A DNA stretch of 15,393 nucleotides, from the NCBI GenBank assembly GCA_045650025.1, contig JAZRQR010000148.1:1-15393 (forward strand). The letters are read 5' to 3'. Under the pieces are notes generated by a model, which searched no databases, was not told the origin of the DNA, and was given only the letters and a program-made list of their open reading frames with translations. The position numbers were made by a program, and so were the translations under genes. This stretch comes from SVQP01 sp045650025 (lineage in GTDB: Bacteria; Bacillota; Clostridia; Oscillospirales; CAG-272). Positions 1-7,689 of this stretch are shown here, one piece after another. The first letter of the stretch is position 1. The number at the start of each line of letters is the position of its first letter.

Positions 1-98
1 GACTGAAGGGGAGTTGCGGGCTAAAAGGCACGGTTATCTGTTTGGATGCTGCGCTTTCAATCCTAAGCTTGCGCATTCCCCTTCAGTCGCTGCGCGAC
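1..98. repeat. Repeat-like inverted sequence at left edge
   Basis: Positions 1-11 (gactgaagggg) are exactly reverse-complemented at 78-88 (ccccttcagtc). A second small hairpin follows directly: gtcgc (86-90), loop tgc, gcgac (94-98). After that come C and G runs (ccccccgggggac, about 103-115). The CCCTTCAGTC-hairpin-CTTCCCCC layout resembles interspersed repeats I know from Clostridia genomes, but only this copy is visible and it may be cut by the window edge. I see no coding sequence in 1-180. Confidence 0.45.
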
Positions 99-180
99 AG
101 CTTCCCCCCGGGGGACGCCTTTATCACACACTTCCGTGTCGTTTTGCTGCCCATTCTAAATGCCGGAATCCGTAAATCCT

Positions 181-1572
181 TTATTTTCCTACGCAAAAAT
201 GCGCGAAGATGCCGGCAACCACATCCTCGGATACGGCTCTGCCATCCACCTCAGCCAGCGCCGCTGCCGCTTGCTCAATATCCGGGCAGCAAAGATCGGC
301 AGGAAGTCCCATGGCAAGTGCGCCCAGCGCTTGCTCCATGCGCTCCATGGCAACCAAAAGGGCGGCGTGCTGGCGTGCATTTGCCACCACCGCGTCGTGT
401 CGCAGGTCGATCGCGCCATCGATAAACTGCTGCTCCACGACCTTGACAAGCGCATCATACCCCTTTCCCGTCTTGGCGGAGATGCCCACGGTGCAGCACA
501 CGCTGTCCGCAAGCTGCGCCTTGATCGCCTCGACCTGTGCGGGAGTTGCAATATCGGTCTTGTTGAGCACGCCGACCGCACAGCCGCTGTGCGCGCGCAG
601 ACGCGCCAGCAGATCCATATCCTGCTCGGTCAAAGGGGCACACGCATCAAACACGGCAAGCACCAGCTCGGCGCTCTCCAGATGCTCTAACGCGCGCTGC
701 ACGCCGATCTGCTCTACGTAATCGTCCGACTCGCGCAAGCCTGCCGTATCGTGCAATCGCACCGTCACGCGTCCCATGGCTGCCGTTTCGGTCAGCACGT
801 CACGCGTTGTTCCTGCAATATCGGTCACAATTGCCGCTTCCCTGCCCACAATGCGGTTATACAGCGAGCTCTTGCCGCCGTTTGCCTTGCCGCAGATGAC
901 GGTGGGAATGCCCTCGGCAACCGCATGACCGGTTTTATACGTATTTGCCAACGCCTGTGTTTTGGTAAGTGCCAGCGTCAATGCCTCGGTCATTTGCTCG
1001 CGGCTCATGTCTGCCAGATCCTCATCCGGATAATCAATGCATGCAAACACGCTGGAGAGCACCAGGCAAAGGCTATCGTAGATCTCGCCGGTCTTGCTGC
1101 TCAGCTTGCCGCGCATACCGGCACCCGAAAGCAGCATTTGCTCGCGCGTGCCTGCCTCCAGCAAATTGCCCAGCGCCTCGGCAGCAGAAAGTCCCATTTT
1201 GCCATTGATAAACGCGCGCTTGGTAAACTCGCCCGCCTCGGCAGGACGCGCTCCCGCCGCTAAAATGCAGGTCAGCACGGTCTGCGTGACCAAAATGCCG
1301 CCGTGACAGGTGATCTCCACCGTGTCCTCGCCCGTAAACGAGCGCGGCGCGCGGAACACCACCGCCATACCGTCATCCACCTGCGTGCCGTCCGCATCCA
1401 TAATGCGCCCGTACGCCATATAATTGACCGGCTGCTCGCCAAGCGTCTTGCCGCCCACGGGGAAAAAGACGCGCTCGGCAATTTCCACGGCTCTCTCACC
1501 GCTGATGCGCAACAGCGCCACGCCTCCCTTGCCGTACGGCGTACTGATCGCCGCTATGGTATCCGTAATCAT
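181..1572 (-). CDS. mnmE: tRNA uridine-5-carboxymethylaminomethyl modification GTPase MnmE
   Basis: MnmE (TrmE), 463 residues, the usual length. With MnmG it installs the carboxymethylaminomethyl or aminomethyl group at C5 of the wobble uridine of certain tRNAs, using a folate one-carbon unit; it is cytoplasmic. Visible parts in order: N-terminal folate-binding domain (about 1-120), helical domain, an inserted G domain (about 220-380), and the C-terminal FCVGK motif with its conserved Cys460. In the G domain, G1 is GKANGGKSS (228-236), the K-loop region is TDIAGTTRD (250-258), G3 is DTAG (275-278), G4 is NKTD (337-340) and G5 is SAK (365-367). G1 differs from the common GxPNxGKS: Pro is replaced by Ala. 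The start at 1572 has GAGGG about 6 nt upstream. It is transcribed alone from its own consensus promoter. Its usual neighbours (mnmG, jag, yidC) are not in the window; mnmG could lie left of position 1. Confidence 0.97.
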   Translation of the reverse strand: MITDTIAAISTPYGKGGVALLRISGERAVEIAERVFFPVGGKTLGEQPVNYMAYGRIMDADGTQVDDGMAVVFRAPRSFTGEDTVEITCHGGILVTQTVLTCILAAGARPAEAGEFTKRAFINGKMGLSAAEALGNLLEAGTREQMLLSGAGMRGKLSSKTGEIYDSLCLVLSSVFACIDYPDEDLADMSREQMTEALTLALTKTQALANTYKTGHAVAEGIPTVICGKANGGKSSLYNRIVGREAAIVTDIAGTTRDVLTETAAMGRVTVRLHDTAGLRESDDYVEQIGVQRALEHLESAELVLAVFDACAPLTEQDMDLLARLRAHSGCAVGVLNKTDIATPAQVEAIKAQLADSVCCTVGISAKTGKGYDALVKVVEQQFIDGAIDLRHDAVVANARQHAALLVAMERMEQALGALAMGLPADLCCPDIEQAAAALAEVDGRAVSEDVVAGIFAHFCVGK

Positions 1573-1607
1573 ACAAATCCCTCGATTTTACATATTCATT
1601 CATTTTC

Positions 1608-1636
1608 ATTATAAACCATTTTTCGGGGTTTGTCAA
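1608..1636 (-). promoter_or_regulatory. Sigma-A promoter of mnmE
   Basis: On the minus strand, TTGACA (1631-1636) and TATAAT (1608-1613) are separated by exactly 17 nt, a perfect housekeeping consensus about 36 nt upstream of the mnmE start. The spacer begins AACCCCGAAAAA, nearly identical to the promoter at 4602-4630. Confidence 0.9.
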
Positions 1637-1653
1637 GTTCGTTTGGCATAAGC

Positions 1654-1681
1654 AAAAAGGGCTGCCTTAGGGCAACCCTTT
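1654..1681 (-). terminator. Terminator after the GtrA gene
   Basis: The stem aaagggctgcc (1656-1666) pairs with ggcaacccttt (1671-1681) around the loop ttag, with one C-A mismatch. Read on the minus strand, the hairpin is followed by a run of T, as expected for Rho-independent termination. It lies between the GtrA stop codon and the mnmE promoter, so it closes the operon before mnmE. Confidence 0.8.
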
Positions 1682-1685
1682 CACT

Positions 1686-2213
1686 TTATGCATTTTTCGT
1701 ATTTTTTGCTTTTTTGAACACCAGGAATTTACCGATCAGGTAATTTGCCACAATGTTGGCAACCGACACCACGCCCATTGCAAACACCTCGATTGCAGCA
1801 CCGCGGTATTGCGATACGTCCACGGTCAGAATCTCAATGGCTTCGGGCAAGATAGCGCTCAGCGCCAGCGTCAGTCCCAGATTGAGCAGCCACTCGAACA
1901 GCACAAAGGTGGCAAGTCTGCCGCCGAAAAACTCCGCCATCTGCACCCACACGTTCGCTTCCTTGTCCGCTTCCTGAAACACGAACGCGCGATTGGTAAA
2001 GAACGCGAACAGCACCGCGCAGATCCAGGAGATCACGCTGGCAACCGTGAACAGCACGGTATACTGCATGCTCAGCTCGTCCTGAATGGCAAAGATCGCC
2101 TTACCGGGCCACAGAATCCCAAAGCGCACGATCCAGCTCACGGCGGTGGTCAGCACGCCGAACACCAGATACATGACCGCTTCCTTGGTGGTCTTTTTTG
2201 CGTTATTTTCCAT
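1686..2213 (-). CDS. GtrA-family small membrane protein
   Basis: A 175-residue polytopic membrane protein. Four hydrophobic segments are visible, at about 14-36, 50-73, 97-118 and 145-165. Family features include the FAFFTNRAFVF stretch at the end of the second helix and the late ANYLIGKFLVFKK stretch before a basic, hydrophilic tail; this is the typical size and layout of GtrA/DPMS-type proteins. Members are usually proposed to help move polyprenyl-linked sugars across the membrane for glycosylation of O-antigen, teichoic acid or other wall glycans; the substrate here is unknown. It starts 8 nt after the cysS stop, and its SD (AGAGGAA) overlaps that stop codon, so translation is probably coupled. 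It is the last gene of the operon. Family assignment is fairly secure, role uncertain. Confidence 0.88.
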   Translation of the reverse strand: MENNAKKTTKEAVMYLVFGVLTTAVSWIVRFGILWPGKAIFAIQDELSMQYTVLFTVASVISWICAVLFAFFTNRAFVFQEADKEANVWVQMAEFFGGRLATFVLFEWLLNLGLTLALSAILPEAIEILTVDVSQYRGAAIEVFAMGVVSVANIVANYLIGKFLVFKKAKNTKNA

Positions 2214-2221
2214 ATTTCCTC

Positions 2222-3664
2222 TTACTTATTGATCTGATAGGTGGTTCCCTCACGGGTATCCAGCAGCGTGACGCCCTTGGAGAGCAGATACTGACGGATG
2301 CGGTCTGCCTCGGCAAAGTCCTTTGCCTTCTTGGCTGCCGCTCTTTGGTCGATCAGCGTCAGAATTTCTGCTACGAACGGATCCTGCATTGCCTGCTCGC
2401 GAGCCGCCTGCTCCTCGGCTTCCTTCTCCGCTCTGCGCTTGTCGGCGGTCTGTACCAGCTCCAGCGAAAGAACTGCATCAAAATCGTTCAGCAGCGCGCG
2501 CTTGGTGGCATCGTTGTACTTTGCCTTGAGCACGTCATATACCGCGGTGATTGCCAGCGCGGTGTTCAGATCGTTATCCAACGCCTTTGCAAAGGCAGCC
2601 TTGCCCTGGGCAAACGCCTCGGCATCTACCTCGCCCTCGGTCGAGAGCTGCATGATGCGCGCGATCACCTTTTCATACGCGACAACCGCGTTGTCAAGGT
2701 TCTCCCAGGAGAACACCAAGGACTTGCGGTAGTGCGACTGCAGGCAGAAGAAACGGTATGCCAAAGGATCATACCCCTTGCTCTCCAAGAGAGATACCGT
2801 CAAGAACTCGCCCTTGGACTTACTCATCTTGCCGCTGTCGGTGTTCAGGTGCAGCACGTGGAACCAGTAGTTGCACCACTTGTGACCCACGTACGCCTCG
2901 CTCTGCGCGATCTCGTTGGTGTGGTGGGGGAAGGCATTGTCAATACCGCCGCAATGGATATCCAGATACTCGCCAAGGTACTTCATGGAAATACCCGAGC
3001 ACTCGATATGCCAGCCGGGATAGCCGATGCCCCAGGGGGACTCCCACTTGAGCTCCTGATCGTCAAACTTGGACTTGGTGAACCACAGCACAAAGTCTGC
3101 CTTGTTGCGCTTGTTCTCGTCCTTTTCTACACCCTCGCGAACGCCCTCTGCCAGATCTTCCTCGTTGAAATCGTTGAATACGTAGTATTTTTCCAGCTTG
3201 GACGTATCAAAATAGATGTTGCCGCCTGCCTCGTACGCGTAGTCCTTATCCAGAAGTGCCTGCACCAGATCAATAAACTCCTTGATGCAGCCGGTTGCGG
3301 GCTGTACGATGTCGGGCGTGCGGATATTGAGCTTTTTGCAATCTGCAAAAAACGCATCGGTATAGTATTGTGCGATCTCCATGACCGTTTTATGCTCGCG
3401 CTTTGCGCCCTTGAGCATCTTGTCCTCGCCCTCGTCGGCGTCGCTGGTCAGGTGACCGACGTCGGTAATGTTCATGACGCGCGTGACGTCATAGCCGGCG
3501 TAGCGCAGATACTTCTCCAGCACGTCCTCCATGATGTAGGTGCGCAGGTTACCGATATGCGCAAAGTGATACACGGTGGGTCCGCAGGTGTACATGCTGA
3601 CCTTGCCGGGCACGTTGGGCACGAATTCCTCGCGCTTGTGAGAAAGAGAGTTATATAAAATCAT
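2222..3664 (-). CDS. cysS: Cysteinyl-tRNA synthetase
   Basis: Class I aminoacyl-tRNA synthetase, 480 residues, slightly longer than the approximately 460 of the E. coli enzyme. It activates cysteine with ATP and charges tRNA-Cys in the cytoplasm. The HIGH-type motif is HIGN (36-39) and the KMSKS loop is at 279-283. The zinc ligands expected from the E. coli enzyme are all present: Cys27 (TCGPTVY), Cys222 (WHIECSG), His247 and Glu251 (PHHTNEIAQSE). The C-terminal half is helical and lysine/alanine rich, as usual for the DALR and anticodon-binding part. The start at 3664 has AAGGA upstream and follows the isomerase-like gene by 14 nt, so cysS is cotranscribed. I saw no T-box leader. Confidence 0.98.
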   Translation of the reverse strand: MILYNSLSHKREEFVPNVPGKVSMYTCGPTVYHFAHIGNLRTYIMEDVLEKYLRYAGYDVTRVMNITDVGHLTSDADEGEDKMLKGAKREHKTVMEIAQYYTDAFFADCKKLNIRTPDIVQPATGCIKEFIDLVQALLDKDYAYEAGGNIYFDTSKLEKYYVFNDFNEEDLAEGVREGVEKDENKRNKADFVLWFTKSKFDDQELKWESPWGIGYPGWHIECSGISMKYLGEYLDIHCGGIDNAFPHHTNEIAQSEAYVGHKWCNYWFHVLHLNTDSGKMSKSKGEFLTVSLLESKGYDPLAYRFFCLQSHYRKSLVFSWENLDNAVVAYEKVIARIMQLSTEGEVDAEAFAQGKAAFAKALDNDLNTALAITAVYDVLKAKYNDATKRALLNDFDAVLSLELVQTADKRRAEKEAEEQAAREQAMQDPFVAEILTLIDQRAAAKKAKDFAEADRIRQYLLSKGVTLLDTREGTTYQINK

Positions 3665-3678
3665 AGTCGTATCCGTCC

Positions 3679-4548
3679 TTATCTGTGAATTTGCAGCATG
3701 CGCGCAAGGGTGCGTGCCGCGCCAAGAGTGTCTGCTGCCAGCTGCTCGCGCATCGGGTCATACATGGAAAGGTGCGAGGTCTTGGTTTCAAAATCCAGCA
3801 CACCCTCATATCCCACAGCGCCAAGTCCGCAGGCAACGTCCGCCCAGTCGATCTGCCCCGTCAAGGGTACCAGATGCGCGTCACCTCCGTCGTTGTCGTG
3901 CAGGTGTACGAGTGCAAGCGTATCGCCCAGCAGCTTGATCTCATGGGATTGCGCAAGCCCCGCAGTATGCGCGTGACCGGTATCCCAGCAGGTTTTAATG
4001 CCAAGCTTTTTTGCAATTGCCACGATCTCCACGGCGCGACAGCCGTACAGGTGATCGTGCTCGCTTTCCTTGGTGCTTGCCATGTTCTCCACCGCAAGCG
4101 TCACGCCCAGCTTTTTGGCTTTTTCGCAAAGCGGAGAAAGATATGCGATGTTCTCGGCAAACCAAGCTTGCTTACAGGTACGCGAGGAATGACGGGCTAT
4201 GGGGTGAATGACCGCTACGGGAATGCCCATCAGCGCAGCCGCCTCAATGCCGCGCGCCTGCTCACGTGCAAAACGCTGCATGGCAACCTGATCATCGGGA
4301 GAAGGCATATAGAAAGGCAGGTGGCATACGGGCAAGGTCATACCAAGGGCTTTGGCACGCGATGCGGCAGCGTACAGCACGCTTTGCCAAGCGTCGTCGA
4401 GCAGGCTGATATTCTCAAGCGACACGTCTGCGGCAGTAAAACCGCAATCATGCAAATTCTGCAAGGATGCAGAAAGCGAATAACGACCGTCGGGACACCA
4501 ACCGTAAAAACGGGTCGGCACACACGGTGTAAATGGCTTCGTATGCAT
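3679..4548 (-). CDS. Sugar phosphate isomerase/epimerase-type TIM barrel protein
   Basis: A 289-residue protein of the xylose-isomerase-like TIM barrel superfamily (AP endonuclease 2 / sugar isomerase-epimerase). Candidate metal and catalytic residues sit at barrel strand ends: Glu154 (LAVENM), Asp189 and His192 (CWDTGHAH), His217 (VHLHDND), Asp223/His225 (GGDAHLVP) and Glu254 (LDFETK). The motif TGQIDW (230-235) is typical of these proteins. Family members isomerise or epimerise sugars or related polyols using a divalent metal; the substrate here cannot be read from sequence. I chose the ATG at 4548 because AAAGGAG lies 8 nt upstream; a longer frame to 4587 would add 13 residues across a leader hairpin and has no comparable SD. 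It is the first gene of an operon with cysS and the GtrA gene. Confidence 0.87.
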   Translation of the reverse strand: MHTKPFTPCVPTRFYGWCPDGRYSLSASLQNLHDCGFTAADVSLENISLLDDAWQSVLYAAASRAKALGMTLPVCHLPFYMPSPDDQVAMQRFAREQARGIEAAALMGIPVAVIHPIARHSSRTCKQAWFAENIAYLSPLCEKAKKLGVTLAVENMASTKESEHDHLYGCRAVEIVAIAKKLGIKTCWDTGHAHTAGLAQSHEIKLLGDTLALVHLHDNDGGDAHLVPLTGQIDWADVACGLGAVGYEGVLDFETKTSHLSMYDPMREQLAADTLGAARTLARMLQIHR

Positions 4549-4564
4549 TACACTTCTCCTTTCC

Positions 4565-4580
4565 TTAGCCGTAAGGCTAA
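4565..4580 (-). other. Small hairpin in the leader of the isomerase-cysS-gtrA operon
   Basis: A 6-bp perfect stem, ttagcc (4565-4570) and ggctaa (4575-4580) with a 4-nt loop, lies just upstream of the SD in the mRNA leader. It has no T run and is too short for a terminator. It may stabilise the 5' end or be incidental. Confidence 0.4.
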
Positions 4581-4601
4581 ACTTCATCTTTATATTTTTA
4601 T

Positions 4602-4630
4602 ATTATAGCAAGTTTTTTGGGGTTTGTCAA
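4602..4630 (-). promoter_or_regulatory. Sigma-A promoter of the isomerase-cysS-gtrA operon
   Basis: On the minus strand, TTGACA (4625-4630) and TATAAT (4602-4607) are separated by 17 nt, a perfect consensus about 54 nt upstream of the first start codon. The core and spacer closely match the mnmE promoter. Confidence 0.9.
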
Positions 4631-4723
4631 GTTGTCCGTTGCCACACGCGAAAGTTTTTGATCACGTTTTGGGTCAACCTTTTTTCAGAAAAGCATTTCG
4701 CTGCACAAATTGCTGCACTCTCC

Positions 4724-4752
4724 TTGACATTGCGCACCCACTGCGCTATAAT
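4724..4752 (+). promoter_or_regulatory. Sigma-A promoter of the LRR lipoprotein gene
   Basis: TTGACA (4724-4729), 17-nt spacer, TATAAT (4747-4752): a perfect consensus giving a predicted leader of only about 25 nt before the ATG at 4784. It is divergent from the promoter at 4602-4630, with about 90 bp of otherwise featureless sequence between the two. Confidence 0.92.
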
Positions 4753-4783
4753 GAGTACATCAATTCTTACAAAGAGGTCTCTG

Positions 4784-6790
4784 ATGAAAAAAATATTGAC
4801 TTTTGCCATTTTGATAACGTTATGCACGCTTTGCAGCTGCGCATTCTCGCCAAGCGAGGACGCACAACTATACAGCCAAGGCTTGGTCTACCAAACGTTG
4901 GATGCCAACACCTGCGCCGTAGTAGGCTTGGGAACGTGCACGGACACCGAGCTTCGCATTCCCCCGATCTCACCCTCCGGTCAGACCGTGACCGAAATCG
5001 CAAGCAAGGCTTTTGCAAACTCTAAGATCACGGCAATCACGCTGCCCGAAAGCATCCAAAAAATCGGCAGTGATGCTTTTTTATATAGCAAGCTGGAACG
5101 CTTTGATTTTACCGGGGATCGACTGGAAATCGGCGGTGGTGCTTTTTCATATAGCAAGCTGCAACGCTTTGATTTTACCGGGGATCGACTGGAAATCGGC
5201 ACGGGCGCATTCAGCAATTCCGCGCTGACCGAAGTCAATATCGGGGCTACCGTCACCATCGCAGCCAAGGCGTTTTGGGAGTGTAGCAAGCTGACAAGCG
5301 TCCACATCCAAACCTTGGAGGGAAATTTGAGTGAGGAATGCTTTTTGAATTGTACCAAGATGAACAGCTTTGAGATCGGCGCCGCAAATGGCAGCTATTC
5401 CATTGAAGCAAGCGCTTTTCGGAATTGTCAGTCTCTCAAGCAGGCACAATTTCCGCAGGGCATGACTGCCGTCCGTTATTCCGCTTTTCATTCTTGCAAC
5501 CAGCTTTCCGCATTTGAATTTCAAGAAAGTCTGGTGGAGATCGAACCCAAAGCCTTTGAATATTGCACCATGCTTACCGAGGTCATTCTCCCCGATGGCT
5601 TACACACACTCGGCTTTTCAGCTTTTGACGAATGCAGTCTCCTCCACACATTAAAGCTCCCCTCCGGCATGACCGAAATTCCTTATTCCGCTTTCTCAAA
5701 TTGCGCAAGTCTGAAGAGCGTAGAGTTTCCGCAAAGCCTGACTATCATTGGCGATAGTGCCTTTTACAGATGTATCGCCCTCAAGGACGTGGAGATCCCA
5801 CCCTCGGTGACCGAAATCGGCAAGGTTGCTTTCTGCTCCACCGCAATCGAAGCCATTACTCTGCCGCAAGGGCTTACACGGCTTGGCGACGGTGCGTTTG
5901 CCAAGACAAATATCCAGACAGTCACCATTCCCGAAGGACTGGACACTATGGGAGAAGGCATGTTTTCGGGTTGCAAACGCTTGATCAGCGTAAGCATCCC
6001 CACACATTGGACCAAGATCCCCGCAAGAACCTTTGAGGGATGTACTTCCATGATGTCTGTTACTCTTCACGAAGGCATAAAAACCATTGGCGCGGCCGCT
6101 TTTCGCGATTGCACAAATCTTTGCGAGGTCACGCTCCCCTCTACGCTCAGTATCATAGAAGGCTCTGCTTTTTGCGGTTGCAGTAAGCTGCCCGGTATCA
6201 CCATTCCGGATAACGTGGTGAAAATCGGAGATTGCGCCTTTGCCAAGTGCCCGCTGATCACAAGCATCTATCTGCCCGACCGAGTCGTTGAGTTGGGCTT
6301 CTCCGCTTTTGCGGATTGCTACAAGCTTTCACAGATCCGACTTGGTGACGGCATTATCAAAATCGGCGATACCACTTTCGCAAATTGCCGAATGCTTGAA
6401 AGCATTGAATTGCCAAAGTGGTTGGAATTCATCGGTGAAAACGCGTTTGACGGCTGTACAAAGCTGACCGAGATCGTCATCCCCGATCACGTTACCTACA
6501 TTTCCTCCTACTCGTTTATGTCCTGCAAATCGCTGAAAAGTGTCGTGATCGGCAGTTCTGTTACCTACATAGGTCAGGAGGCATTTGACCAGTGCGCCGC
6601 CATTGAAAGCGTTGTATTGCCCCGAAGCCTTAAAACGATCGACTCGTTTGCCTTTGAGGGCGGTGAAATCACGAATGCCACCTTCTATTACTGTGGTAGC
6701 GAACAAGCATTCAACCAAATTGAGATCATCTATGGCAACGAGGCACTGACCAACGGAACCATCGTGTATAATTACACCCCCGAAGAGTAA
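4784..6790 (+). CDS. BspA-like leucine-rich-repeat lipoprotein
   Basis: A 668-residue secreted protein made almost entirely of BspA / Treponema pallidum-type leucine-rich repeats (LRR_5). It starts with a lipoprotein signal peptide: two lysines, a hydrophobic stretch, and the lipobox LCSC with the lipidated cysteine at position 19. From about residue 55 the roughly 22-23-residue unit recurs to near the C-terminus, in the form xIxxxAFxxCxxLxxVxIPxxxTxIG. The ORF continues upstream to 4658, but ATG 4784 is preferred: AGAGGT lies 5-6 nt before it, the signal peptide begins there, and upstream starts would fall before the promoter's -10. Known BspA-family proteins bind host matrix or other bacteria; here a surface binding role is inference. 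There is no LPXTG or other wall anchor, so the lipid is the likely anchor. The gene is monocistronic. Confidence 0.93.
   Translation: MKKILTFAILITLCTLCSCAFSPSEDAQLYSQGLVYQTLDANTCAVVGLGTCTDTELRIPPISPSGQTVTEIASKAFANSKITAITLPESIQKIGSDAFLYSKLERFDFTGDRLEIGGGAFSYSKLQRFDFTGDRLEIGTGAFSNSALTEVNIGATVTIAAKAFWECSKLTSVHIQTLEGNLSEECFLNCTKMNSFEIGAANGSYSIEASAFRNCQSLKQAQFPQGMTAVRYSAFHSCNQLSAFEFQESLVEIEPKAFEYCTMLTEVILPDGLHTLGFSAFDECSLLHTLKLPSGMTEIPYSAFSNCASLKSVEFPQSLTIIGDSAFYRCIALKDVEIPPSVTEIGKVAFCSTAIEAITLPQGLTRLGDGAFAKTNIQTVTIPEGLDTMGEGMFSGCKRLISVSIPTHWTKIPARTFEGCTSMMSVTLHEGIKTIGAAAFRDCTNLCEVTLPSTLSIIEGSAFCGCSKLPGITIPDNVVKIGDCAFAKCPLITSIYLPDRVVELGFSAFADCYKLSQIRLGDGIIKIGDTTFANCRMLESIELPKWLEFIGENAFDGCTKLTEIVIPDHVTYISSYSFMSCKSLKSVVIGSSVTYIGQEAFDQCAAIESVVLPRSLKTIDSFAFEGGEITNATFYYCGSEQAFNQIEIIYGNEALTNGTIVYNYTPEE
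5083..5200 (+). repeat. Recent 66-bp tandem duplication inside the LRR gene
   Basis: Positions 5083-5134 and 5149-5200 are 52-nt copies with one difference (g5096 versus c5162, giving Glu or Gln). Their period is 66 nt, exactly one 22-residue repeat. The rest of the unit (tgctttttyat) also matches. Other repeats in the gene are diverged at DNA level, so this pair looks recent. Confidence 0.9.
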
Positions 6791-6795
6791 CCATA

Positions 6796-6833
6796 AAAAC
6801 CGCCTGCGGCTTACAACAGCCACGGGCGGTTTT
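6796..6833. terminator. Bidirectional terminator between convergent genes
   Basis: Aaaaccgcctg (6796-6806) pairs with cgggcggtttt (6823-6833), with one G-T wobble. A second stem, ggct/agcc, lies in the loop. A and T runs flank both sides, so it can act for the LRR gene (plus) and for the convergent gene ending at 6832, whose stop codon it overlaps. Confidence 0.82.
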
Positions 6834-7665
6834 ATGCTTGATCTGTGCGCACCCAGCTCTGTGCGCGTCCGATCTTGTCTCCCTCGGTCAAAAGTCCCGC
6901 GCCAACCAAAGCGCGCAGGGCGTAATACGTATCCCTGCCGCGAATGCCGGTTGCCGCCGCATATTGCTTGGCAGTCATGGTGTCGGGTAAGGTTTCGGGC
7001 AAAAATTGCAAATAATCCTCCCTCTTCTCCAGCACCACCGTGCCGCAAAGCGCGGTCGGGATCTTTTCATACCGCGAGGCTCTTGCCTTCTTCTCTTTTC
7101 CGTAGCCGTCCAGCAAGCGGTATTCCTCCACCTCCAAAAGCAGCAGCTCAAAGCGCAGCCTTGGGTTGGAAAGATGCTCGCGCAGCCAGAACAGCTCGCT
7201 GATCACGCTCGACGGCTTGGTTGTATGCGGTCTTGCCGACCGCTTTTGCACCGTGCCCGTAGCCGGATCGATCCAGTTGATATGCTTTCTGTACGGCACA
7301 GGCACCACCACCGTGACCACGTACGGCGTATGCTGCATATACCAGGCAATCTTGGCGCGCATGGGGTACATGCTGCCGGTCTGGATCTCCCAGATATTAC
7401 TGCCGCGCAGCACGTCCGCCACGTACCCGTTGCCCTTGGTGTCCGCCTGCCCCAGCGCATCCTTGACGCGGATCTCATAACACGCCTCGTCCGCGCATAC
7501 GTAATGCTTCAAAATGGCATGCATACGCTTTTCCGACAGCGTACCGATGCCGTCCTCCAGATGCACGCCGCGCGCTACGTAGGAAAGACAGATCTCGGCA
7601 AAGCGCAGCGCATCCGCGCGTGCAAGCGCATCGTCTTGTATGGGATTTTGCACCTTTTTCGCCAT
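6832..7665 (-). CDS. Unknown protein: probable PD-(D/E)xK-like core plus C-terminal winged helix
   Basis: A 277-residue protein without a functional name. An N-terminal helical part contains Glu45 (LSEKRMHAILKHY). Then come Asp84 (YVADVL) and Glu93-x-Gln95 (IWEIQTG) followed by Lys105 (RAKIAWYM). This helix-D-ExQ-K order resembles the core of restriction-endonuclease-fold proteins, with Gln in the usual Lys place. The following segments (VVTVVVPVPYRKHINWID, then LFWLREHLSNPRLRFELLLLEVEEYR) recall a family of uncharacterised bacterial proteins with the same EIQTG motif. The last 50-60 residues (TMTAKQYAAATGIRGRD... to ...LLTEGDKIGRAQSW) look like a winged helix-turn-helix. I chose ATG 7665 because AAAGGAG lies 7 nt upstream; the longer frame to 7812 would run across the promoter. 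Catalytic activity and DNA binding are inferences. No restriction or toxin partner is adjacent. Confidence 0.72.
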   Translation of the reverse strand: MAKKVQNPIQDDALARADALRFAEICLSYVARGVHLEDGIGTLSEKRMHAILKHYVCADEACYEIRVKDALGQADTKGNGYVADVLRGSNIWEIQTGSMYPMRAKIAWYMQHTPYVVTVVVPVPYRKHINWIDPATGTVQKRSARPHTTKPSSVISELFWLREHLSNPRLRFELLLLEVEEYRLLDGYGKEKKARASRYEKIPTALCGTVVLEKREDYLQFLPETLPDTMTAKQYAAATGIRGRDTYYALRALVGAGLLTEGDKIGRAQSWVRTDQA

Positions 7666-7689
7666 ATTCTGCTCCTTTCCGCCGCGCAT

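Noticed and set aside
2198..3658. Long plus-strand open frame of 486 codons opposite cysS
   Set aside because: It lies wholly antisense to cysS, which has complete synthetase motifs. The translation has no family pattern.
4549..4601. T-box leader for the operon containing cysS
   Set aside because: The leader is about 50 nt, far too short, and has no T-box sequence.
4981..7048. Several minus-strand frames opposite the LRR gene
   Set aside because: They arise because the repeated LRR codons avoid stops on the other strand; the translations lack any start signal or family motif.
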